The notes under the pieces: generated by a model
What the model saw: only the letters and a program-made list of their open reading frames with translations
What the model was told of the DNA's origin: nothing
Database searches by the model: none
Made by a program: the position numbers and the translations under genes
Shown here: positions 1 through 5,863 of the stretch, piece by piece
How the letters are laid out: the number at the start of each line of letters is the position of its first letter
Numbering within the stretch: position 1 is the first letter of the stretch
Source of the DNA: JACRBK01 sp964427955
Lineage (GTDB): Bacteria > Chloroflexota > Anaerolineae > Aggregatilineales > Aggregatilineaceae
Length of the DNA stretch: 18,290 nucleotides
NCBI GenBank assembly: GCA_964427955.1
Contig: CAYRWY010000066.1
Coordinates: forward strand, 1-18,290
Direction of reading: 5' to 3'

Positions 1-1
1 C

Positions 2-913
2 TTCACCCACTATTTCGAGCGGGTCCGCCATCCCCAGCTTTCGCTGCAACAGCGTCGTTTCGTGCTGGCGGCGGTGCTGGTGACCCCGGCAGTGGCGCTG
101 CGCACGTTCACGACGTTTTACCCGTTCGTCCAAACGTTGGTTTTGAGCCTGCAAAAATACAACCCGGCCTTTCCGCCGCGGCAATATATCGGTCTCAGGA
201 ATTTTGAACGGCTCTCGACGGATCTGGTCGTGCGCGAGAGCCTGGAATTTACGCTGATTTTTGTGTTCGTCTCGACCTTCTTCCAGATGTTCCTGGGCCT
301 GGCCATCGCGCACCTGCTGAACGCCAACTTCAGCCTGCGCGGCCTGGCCCGCACCGTCAGCCTGATCCCCTGGGCCGTGCCGATGGTCGTGGCCGCGATG
401 GGCTTCAAGTGGATGTTCGACGATCAGTTCGGGATGATCCCGGACCTGCTGCGACGCCTCTTCGGCCTCGACATGAAATGGCTGGTAGACCCCACCAATG
501 CCCGGATCGCCGTCGTATTCGTCAACGTGTGGAAAAGCACGCCGTTCTGTGCGCTGCTGTTATTAGCAGGCCTGCAAGGGATTTCGCTGGACCTCTACGA
601 GGCGGCGAAGGTAGACGGGGCGAACTGGTTCGACTCGCTGCGGTTCGTCACCGTGCCGATGCTGATGCCGATCATCGTCACCGTGACCATGTTCATGCTG
701 GTGTGGCAGTTGGCGGTGTTCGACCTCCCCTTTGCCATGACAGGCGGCGCGCCAGGTTTCGCCACCACCGTCGTCGCGCAGAAGATCTACCTGGAGATCA
801 ACTCGTTGAACTACAGCTTTGCGTCGGCGGTCAGCGTGCTGCTGGTGGTCATCGTGACCGTCATCGGCGGGCTGGGCCTGTATACCCTGCGTCGTGTCGA
901 AGTCCCGGCATAG
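2..913 (+). CDS. Carbohydrate ABC transporter permease, MalF/UgpA type (5'-partial)
   Basis: Inner-membrane permease subunit of a carbohydrate importer of the MalFGK type. The reading frame is open back to the window edge, and the codons before the first GTG at 62 (encoding FTHYFERVRHPQLSL) look like a normal cytoplasmic N-terminus, so the true start lies outside the window. At least 303 residues are visible, close to the usual size of about 290-320. Several hydrophobic helices are evident. The cytoplasmic ATPase-contact loop is present as the EAA motif (EAAKVDGANWFD) around bases 598-640, followed by the V-x-V-P-M ending typical of the family. The second permease starts 10 bases after this stop, so the two are cotranscribed. 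Substrate cannot be read from the permease. The binding protein and ATPase are not in the window. Confidence 0.9.
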   Translation, partial: FTHYFERVRHPQLSLQQRRFVLAAVLVTPAVALRTFTTFYPFVQTLVLSLQKYNPAFPPRQYIGLRNFERLSTDLVVRESLEFTLIFVFVSTFFQMFLGLAIAHLLNANFSLRGLARTVSLIPWAVPMVVAAMGFKWMFDDQFGMIPDLLRRLFGLDMKWLVDPTNARIAVVFVNVWKSTPFCALLLLAGLQGISLDLYEAAKVDGANWFDSLRFVTVPMLMPIIVTVTMFMLVWQLAVFDLPFAMTGGAPGFATTVVAQKIYLEINSLNYSFASAVSVLLVVIVTVIGGLGLYTLRRVEVPA

Positions 914-923
914 GAAGGCAACC

Positions 924-1817
924 ATGACCGTACAATCTACCACTCACTCACTCGCGCAGGTACAACGTCCCAAATCCTCCTGGCTGCGCCGCCACAGTCG
1001 CTCGATTGTGACGTACATCGGGTTTGTCGCGTTCGTGATCTTCATCGTGTTTCCGTTCTACTACATCGCGATGTCGTCGCTGACGCCGAAAAACGAGCTG
1101 TTCACCATCCCACCCACCTACTGGCCGTCGCATTTCACGACCGACAACTACACCCGGATGGTCGACTCGGTGCCCTTCACGCTGTATCTGCGGAACTCGT
1201 TAGTCTTCGCCATCGGCTCGGCGGTGCTGTCGGTGGTCGTCAGCGCGATGGCGGCCTATGCCCTGGCGCGCATCAAGTTCCCCGGCAGCAACATCGTCTA
1301 CATGCTGCTGATCATGTCGTCGGCGCTGCCGCAGATCGCAGTGCTGGTGCCGATGTTCGAGACCTTCCAGCAGTTCAAGCTGATCAACACCCACCAGGGG
1401 TTGATCCTGCTCATGAGCAGCCTGATTCTCCCGTTCACGGTGCTGATCCTGGTCTCGTTTATCATGCAGGTGCCGCCGGAGATCGAGGAAGCGGCGCTGG
1501 TGGACGGCGCGAACATCGTCCAGGTGCTCACCCGGATGGTGCTGCCGCTGATCCTCCCGGCCATCTCGACCATGACGGTGATCAACTTCATCATCAGTTG
1601 GAATGAACTCCTCTATCCCCTGGTGTTCGCCCAGCGCGACAGCACCAAAACGCTCAGCGTGGCGATGGTCGAACTCTCGTCCGACGCCTCGACGTATACG
1701 CGGCCCTGGGACATGCTGAGCGCGCTCAGCGTCTTCATGGTGATCCCGGTGCTGCTGCTGGTGCTGGTGGCCCAGCGTATGATCATTGCCGGATTGTCAC
1801 GCGGCGCAGTGAAATAA
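924..1817 (+). CDS. Carbohydrate ABC transporter permease, MalG/UgpE type
   Basis: Partner permease of the gene just upstream; the two form the heterodimeric membrane channel of a CUT1-type sugar importer. The product is 297 residues, normal for MalG-like proteins. The first membrane helix is at about residues 29-50 after a basic N-terminus, and further helices lie at about 92-113, 123-146, 160-181 and 206-225, with a last one near the C-terminus. The EAA loop is at about residues 189-208 (EAALVDGANIV). The ATG at 924 was chosen because AGGAAGG lies five bases in front of it; a GTG at 894 in the same frame would overlap the upstream gene and lacks a comparable site. The gene ends the visible transporter operon; two GC-rich hairpins and a new promoter follow. 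Confidence 0.93.
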   Translation: MTVQSTTHSLAQVQRPKSSWLRRHSRSIVTYIGFVAFVIFIVFPFYYIAMSSLTPKNELFTIPPTYWPSHFTTDNYTRMVDSVPFTLYLRNSLVFAIGSAVLSVVVSAMAAYALARIKFPGSNIVYMLLIMSSALPQIAVLVPMFETFQQFKLINTHQGLILLMSSLILPFTVLILVSFIMQVPPEIEEAALVDGANIVQVLTRMVLPLILPAISTMTVINFIISWNELLYPLVFAQRDSTKTLSVAMVELSSDASTYTRPWDMLSALSVFMVIPVLLLVLVAQRMIIAGLSRGAVK

Positions 1818-1821
1818 CCGG

Positions 1822-1835
1822 TCGGGCACGCCCGA
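1822..1835 (+). repeat. Short perfect inverted repeat after the permease operon
   Basis: TCGGGC-AC-GCCCGA, a six-base stem starting five bases after the MalG-type stop codon. No T-run follows. It may contribute to mRNA 3'-end structure together with the stronger hairpin downstream; nothing more can be said. Confidence 0.35.
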
Positions 1836-1852
1836 TCAACGACTTCAGGCAT

Positions 1853-1872
1853 GGCTCCGGGAACCCGGAGCC
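1853..1872 (+). terminator. Hairpin after the permease operon, possible terminator
   Basis: GGCTCCGG-GAAC-CCGGAGCC forms a perfect eight-base GC-rich stem with a four-base loop 35 bases after the transporter stop. The following GTGTGGTTT is only weakly T-rich, so intrinsic termination is uncertain. Its position between two functionally different operons, just ahead of a new -10 box, supports a boundary role. Confidence 0.45.
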
Positions 1873-1898
1873 GTGTGGTTTGCGGCTCCGATATTTTC

Positions 1899-1904
1899 TA
1901 TAAT
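1899..1904 (+). promoter_or_regulatory. -10 box for the di-iron/ferredoxin operon
   Basis: A perfect TATAAT lies 39 bases before the ATG at 1944. No good -35 hexamer sits at 16-18 bases spacing (TGGTTT at 1876 is the nearest), so the promoter is either activator-dependent or weak. The placement after the hairpin suggests the downstream operon is transcribed separately from the sugar permeases. Confidence 0.45.
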
Positions 1905-1943
1905 CGTCATCATTAACTACAGAACAACGGAAAGGAAAAGGCG

Positions 1944-3152
1944 ATGGGACAGGCTCATATCACGATTGAACAAAACGTCGAATTCCTGAAGCGCTATGCT
2001 TACCTGGAACGCGCCTGTATGCGGACGCTGGCGGGCTGGCTGCCGGGCGTGCCGGAATGGGAAGCGAAGAACGAATTTGGCCTGCACATCTGGGAAAGCG
2101 CCGATTCCGCCGACCAACTGCGCGGGCGGCTGCGCGAGCTGCGCAGCTACCAGCCGGAACGCTTCCTCAGCCCGACCCTGGAGAAAGTGTTCAAGGAATT
2201 GGACTACGCCCAGAACACCGCGGAAGTGATCGCGGGGGTGTATCTCGTCGTCAAAAAACAACTGCTCGACGCGTACCGCAGCCATCCCGACGTGACCTGG
2301 TCCGATTTCGACAATCCCACCGTCAAGGTCACCGAAAACCTGATCGCCAATACCGAAAAGCAGGTCGCCTGGGCCGAACAGTATTTTCCGACCATCGCCA
2401 GCCAGTATCCTGGCTGGGAAGCGTGGCGGGATTATCTCGCCGGGCTGCTGGCAGCGGACGGCGGGGTGACCGGCTCCGGGCCGAAAGGCCAGGAACCCGC
2501 CCGCCCCGGCGAGCGCCCGCTGCTGCTGCCCTGGAAGCAGTGCCAGCGCGTGTCCGGCTGGCCGATCTTCGATCCCAGCGCCGACGTCGAACCCAACCGC
2601 AAAACCGAGCCTGAAGCCCACCGGGTATGGCGCTTCAAGCACTATTTGAACGAGATGACCGCCGCCGAAACCCTCGGCTCGATCCTGTGGATGACGCCCG
2701 AAATGGAATGGGAGTTCCAGCACAACGCCTCGCGCCACCTGTGGGACGAGATCCGGCACAGCCAGCTCGGCCAGATTCGCGTGCGGCAGTTGGGACTGAA
2801 CATCGCGGACGTGCCGCAGGTCGTGCAGATCTACAACGTGATGATGACCCTGCCCGCCGTCGATCAATACGCCCTGCTGACCACGGTGATCGAGCCGAAC
2901 GGGATGCCCGAAAAGAGCGCCAACCGCGAGCACTGGGAAGAGATCGAAGACGACATTTCCGCCGCCGCCGTCAGTTACGACTGGAGCGACGAGAATTTCC
3001 ACATTCGCTGGGGCCAAAAATGGACGCCGGTACTGCTCCAGACCTATGGCTATAAGGAAACGCCCGCCGAGATCAAAGAGCGTATGGCGGCCTGGATGAT
3101 GGAGAACACGCCCGTCAAGATGCAGCAGCGCCACGCCCAGGGTATCGCCTAA
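1944..3152 (+). CDS. Ferritin-like di-iron protein, paralog A (function unknown)
   Basis: A 402-residue soluble, Trp-rich, helical protein with no signal peptide. The C-terminal half carries a two-fold symmetric carboxylate-bridged di-iron ligand pattern: E237 (NEMTAAE), E269xxH272 (WDEIRH) 32 residues later, candidate E317 (VIEPNG), and E350xxH353 (DENFH) 33 residues later. This E/ExxH/E/ExxH order is characteristic of ferritin-like oxygenases, oxidases and hydroxylases. The N-terminal half (about 10-165) looks like a second helical bundle (LERACMRTLAGW, then EFGLHIWESADSAD), but without a clear ExxH, so it is probably structural. The next gene is a diverged paralog with the same arrangement. 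The ATG at 1944 follows GGAAAGGAAAAGG. The reaction is not known to me; it could be an oxygenase, an oxidase or a non-catalytic iron protein. The di-iron assignment is strong, the function open. Confidence 0.75.
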   Translation: MGQAHITIEQNVEFLKRYAYLERACMRTLAGWLPGVPEWEAKNEFGLHIWESADSADQLRGRLRELRSYQPERFLSPTLEKVFKELDYAQNTAEVIAGVYLVVKKQLLDAYRSHPDVTWSDFDNPTVKVTENLIANTEKQVAWAEQYFPTIASQYPGWEAWRDYLAGLLAADGGVTGSGPKGQEPARPGERPLLLPWKQCQRVSGWPIFDPSADVEPNRKTEPEAHRVWRFKHYLNEMTAAETLGSILWMTPEMEWEFQHNASRHLWDEIRHSQLGQIRVRQLGLNIADVPQVVQIYNVMMTLPAVDQYALLTTVIEPNGMPEKSANREHWEEIEDDISAAAVSYDWSDENFHIRWGQKWTPVLLQTYGYKETPAEIKERMAAWMMENTPVKMQQRHAQGIA

Positions 3153-3195
3153 ACAACCCTCCAAAGTACGAATAGTAGTTTAAGGAGACGCACCG

Positions 3196-4596
3196 ATGGC
3201 TAAAGTTCTCCCCCCCTCCCGCACGATTGCGCAGCATACGCGCGTGGACAATGCCTCACAGATTCTCAAGCGGCTGTACATCGCCGAACGCGTCCTGATG
3301 CGCACGTTGGCGGCCTGGTTCGTCGGCACGCGCCAATGGGACCTCAAGCGCCAGTTCAGCGCCGATATGTGGCAGACGGCCCAACATGCCGACAGCCTGC
3401 GCACCCGCGTGCTGGAACTGCGCTATCCCCGGCGCGACGTGGACCGCAAGTACGATCCCGACGTGCTGGCCTTCATGGCCGAGATCGCCAAAGCCGCCGA
3501 TCCCCAGCAGTTCGCCGCCGGGGTGTATGGCGTGGTGCTGCCCGCGCTGGTCGCGAGCTATCAAGCCTACCTGGAGCGCACCGATCCGCTGGACGATGCG
3601 CCGACCGTGTACCGGCTGCGGCACATCCTGGCGGATAAGCAGGGATTGATCGACCGGATGAAGGCGCTGCTGCCCGACCAGCGTTCCGCCGATCAGCAGT
3701 GGCAGGAGTATCTGCGCCTGGCGCTGGCCAGCATCGGCGGCCTGGACGGCATGGGCACCCCGTCGGAGTGGCCCACCAGCCATCCCTGCGCCGGACGGTC
3801 CTCCTTCAGCGTCCCGCGCACGACCCGGCGCGACGAACGCTGGCGGCCTGCGCTCTTCCACCTGCCGCATGAAAACAAGTACGACAAGGCCGGGATCGCC
3901 GCCTGGAAGCGCATCGAGGCGCTCGACCAGCGCGTCGCGATGCAGGTCTGGTCCGCGATCAGCCATTTCAACGAGATTTGGGCGGCGGAAGTGCCCGCCT
4001 CGGTGATCTGGGACCTGGACAACGAAACCTGGAGCTTTTATATGGACCTGGCCCGCTGGTCATGGGACGAAACCCGCCACAGCACGATGGGCTGGCGCGC
4101 GCTGGAAAACTGGGGCTGGAACGTGCCGGACCTGATCCCCTTCGCGCATGGCATCTACCAGGCGCTGGGCGAAGTCCCGGCGGCGCAGCGGCTCGCCCTG
4201 CTGTATTATTATGAAGAAGGGCTGCTGCGTTCGGGGCTTAAACAGATCGAGATCAAGATTCTGGAATCCGCGCAGGACGACGGCAGCACCCAGGATATGG
4301 ATTACGATTGGGCGGACGAGGCCATGCACGTCAACTATGGCTATACTTGGCTGCGGCATTTGTTGGGCGACGACCAGGCTGGGCGCGAGGAACTCAAGCG
4401 CCTGACGGACGAAGCGCGCGCGCTGATGGCCGACTTCGTGGTGGCGCACAAAGACGATCCCGACGCCCAACTGGCTCCTTATTTCGAGCGTCTGTACCCG
4501 GTGATCGAGCAGATGATGCGCGACATTCCCGACGATGGGCTGAACATCCAATGGGCACCGGTGGTGGCGGATGAAGCCGTCTTGCAGGAGTTGTAA
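3196..4596 (+). CDS. Ferritin-like di-iron protein, paralog B (function unknown)
   Basis: A 466-residue paralog of the preceding gene. Ligand positions match: E260 (NEIWAAE), E292xxH295 (WDETRHS) again 32 residues later, candidate E340/E341 (YYYEEG), and E375xxH378 (DEAMHVNYG) 34-35 residues later. The N-terminal bundle (AERVLMRTLAAW; DMWQTAQHADSLRTRVLELR) parallels paralog A and also lacks a complete ligand set. It differs in a longer central linker (about 183-235, with several Arg and Pro) and an additional acidic helical C-terminus (about 392-466). The ATG at 3196 is preceded by AAGGAG nine bases upstream, and the gap to paralog A is 43 bases. The ferredoxin gene starts five bases after this stop. 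A heteromer of A and B served by that ferredoxin is a reasonable inference; the substrate is unknown. Confidence 0.75.
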   Translation: MAKVLPPSRTIAQHTRVDNASQILKRLYIAERVLMRTLAAWFVGTRQWDLKRQFSADMWQTAQHADSLRTRVLELRYPRRDVDRKYDPDVLAFMAEIAKAADPQQFAAGVYGVVLPALVASYQAYLERTDPLDDAPTVYRLRHILADKQGLIDRMKALLPDQRSADQQWQEYLRLALASIGGLDGMGTPSEWPTSHPCAGRSSFSVPRTTRRDERWRPALFHLPHENKYDKAGIAAWKRIEALDQRVAMQVWSAISHFNEIWAAEVPASVIWDLDNETWSFYMDLARWSWDETRHSTMGWRALENWGWNVPDLIPFAHGIYQALGEVPAAQRLALLYYYEEGLLRSGLKQIEIKILESAQDDGSTQDMDYDWADEAMHVNYGYTWLRHLLGDDQAGREELKRLTDEARALMADFVVAHKDDPDAQLAPYFERLYPVIEQMMRDIPDDGLNIQWAPVVADEAVLQEL

Positions 4597-4601
4597 CGGG
4601 C

Positions 4602-4874
4602 GTGCCTAAAGTCGTGCTGGTGAAATCGAAGGTCGAATTCGAGGTCAAGGCGGACGAAACCATCATGGAAGGGGCGGAGCGAGCCGGAGTGTTCATGGCG
4701 CATAGCTGCCTGAGCGGCACCTGCCGGGCCTGTATGACCCGTGTACTCTCCGGCGTCGTCGAGCACGATCCTGAATATGCCGCCGACCTCAATATCGACC
4801 CCTATGAAATCGAAGAAGGCTACCGGCTGCTGTGCAGTTCGTTCGCGCGCACCGACGTGGAGTTGGAAAAATGA
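4602..4874 (+). CDS. [2Fe-2S] ferredoxin, plant/oxygenase type
   Basis: A 90-residue soluble electron carrier. The cluster ligands are C36, C41 and C44 (HSCLSGTCRACM) and C78 (YRLLCSSF), i.e. CX4CX2CX33C. The first three match the classic plant-type ferredoxin pattern also seen in reductase components of di-iron monooxygenases; the last spacing is slightly long. A beta-grasp start (PKVVLVKSKVEFEVKADETIMEG in two strands) and the acidic IDPYEIEEGYRLLC stretch fit the fold. The start is GTG at 4602, five bases after the paralog B stop, with a GGAG within the end of that gene; translation is probably coupled. The stop overlaps the next start as ATGA (4871-4874). The likely role is electron donor to the adjacent di-iron proteins. 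No ferredoxin reductase is visible. Confidence 0.9.
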   Translation: MPKVVLVKSKVEFEVKADETIMEGAERAGVFMAHSCLSGTCRACMTRVLSGVVEHDPEYAADLNIDPYEIEEGYRLLCSSFARTDVELEK

Positions 4875-5662
4875 AGCTGCTAGTTTTCCGTTCGCTGTGG
4901 GGCATGACCGGCCCGGTCGAGGAACAGATCGAGCGCATCGCCGCGGCGGGTTATGATGGCCTCGAAGGCGCCCCGCCCGATCCGGTTGTCATGCCCGCGG
5001 TTGAATTCAAACGCCGTGTGGCCGCCGCGAAACTGCCGTTGATCGTGGGGGCGCAGATCGACAGCCGCGCCCAACTGGAACCCACCCTGAAGCACCTGGC
5101 CGAGTACGAGCCGATCCTGATCGACCTGCACAGCGGGCGCGACAGCTTCAGCCGCGACGAAGGACGGGCGTTTTTTGAGGAGGCGCTGCGGCTGGAAGAA
5201 GCGATCGGCATCCCGGTCGGTCACGAAACCCACCGGGGCCGGATGTTCTTCTCCCCCTGGGACACCGCCTTTTATCTGCGCGAGTTTCCGGCGCTCAAGA
5301 TCGTGGCGGATTACAGCCATTGGGTGAACGTGTGCGAGCGCCTGCCGGAAGATCAGCGCGAGGCGCTGGACCTCGCCAACCGCGCCGCCATCCACATTCA
5401 CGGGCGGGTGGGCTACGAGGAAGGGCCGCAGGTGCCCGATCCCAGCGCGCCGGAATATGCCGCCCAACGGGACTGGCACGAACAGCAGTGGCAGCGTATT
5501 CGCCAACTTCACCAGGCGCGCGGCGCGGCGGCGCTGACCTTCACCCCGGAATATGGCCCGCCGCCCTATCTCCATACGCTGCCCCATACCGGCGCCCCCG
5601 TCGCCGATCTGTGGCAGGTCTGCCTGTGGGGCGCGGCCCGCGCCCGGCAGCAGTTAGGGTGA
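4871..5662 (+). CDS. Xylose-isomerase-like TIM-barrel protein (sugar phosphate isomerase/epimerase family)
   Basis: A 263-residue cytoplasmic protein of the AP-endonuclease-2/xylose-isomerase-like barrel superfamily, which includes sugar epimerases, hydroxypyruvate isomerase and inosose dehydratases. Visible candidate metal/active-site residues at strand ends are D85/H87 (LIDLHSGRD), E119/H121 (GHETHRGR), D147/H150 (VADYSHW), H175/H177 (IHIHGRVG) and E227 (FTPEYGP). The HETHRGR, DYSHW and HxHxRVGYEEGP blocks look like one coherent subfamily whose reaction I cannot name. The ATG at 4871 overlaps the ferredoxin stop, and an in-frame upstream ATG at 4832 would overlap the ferredoxin by 43 bases and adds non-family residues, so 4871 is preferred. 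It is the last visible gene of the di-iron operon; the sequence breaks into an assembly gap 31 bases later, so the operon may continue. Confidence 0.85.
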   Translation: MKLLVFRSLWGMTGPVEEQIERIAAAGYDGLEGAPPDPVVMPAVEFKRRVAAAKLPLIVGAQIDSRAQLEPTLKHLAEYEPILIDLHSGRDSFSRDEGRAFFEEALRLEEAIGIPVGHETHRGRMFFSPWDTAFYLREFPALKIVADYSHWVNVCERLPEDQREALDLANRAAIHIHGRVGYEEGPQVPDPSAPEYAAQRDWHEQQWQRIRQLHQARGAAALTFTPEYGPPPYLHTLPHTGAPVADLWQVCLWGAARARQQLG

Positions 5663-5693
5663 CTCTGGCGATCAACGAGCTGTCCGGTGGACG

Positions 5694-5793
5694 NNNNNNN
5701 NNNNNNNNNNNNNNNNNNNNNNNNNNNNNNNNNNNNNNNNNNNNNNNNNNNNNNNNNNNNNNNNNNNNNNNNNNNNNNNNNNNNNNNNNNNNN
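5694..5793. other. Assembly gap (100 N)
   Basis: Exactly 100 undetermined bases, the conventional placeholder for a scaffold join of unknown length. Genes may be missing here, including further members of the di-iron operon, a ferredoxin reductase or an ABC ATPase for the downstream permease. Linkage between the two sides is only as good as the scaffolding. The known flanks (5663-5693 and 5794-5863) hold no gene. Confidence 0.95.
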
Positions 5794-5799
5794 AAACCT

Positions 5800-5826
5800 T
5801 TGTCCCCCCCAAACGTATGATATACT
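5800..5826 (+). promoter_or_regulatory. Extended -10 promoter for the FtsX-like permease
   Basis: TGATATACT at 5818-5826 is an extended -10 element (TGn plus TATACT). A TTGTCC at 5800-5805 is a possible -35 at a short 15-base spacing. Transcription would begin near 5833, giving a leader of about 30 bases to the ATG at 5864. Confidence 0.55.
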
Positions 5827-5863
5827 GCCAACTAGAAGATCAGCACGTCCAGGGGGACAGAAC

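Noticed and set aside
894..923. Earlier GTG start for the MalG-type permease
   Set aside because: It would overlap the upstream gene by 20 bases and lacks a ribosome site, whereas ATG 924 has AGGAAGG.
1917..3164. 415-codon open frame on the minus strand, antisense to di-iron paralog A
   Set aside because: Its boundaries mirror the plus-strand gene, its composition (Gly/His/Leu/Arg-rich) is that of a GC-rich shadow, and it has no family motif. The plus strand carries clear di-iron ligands.
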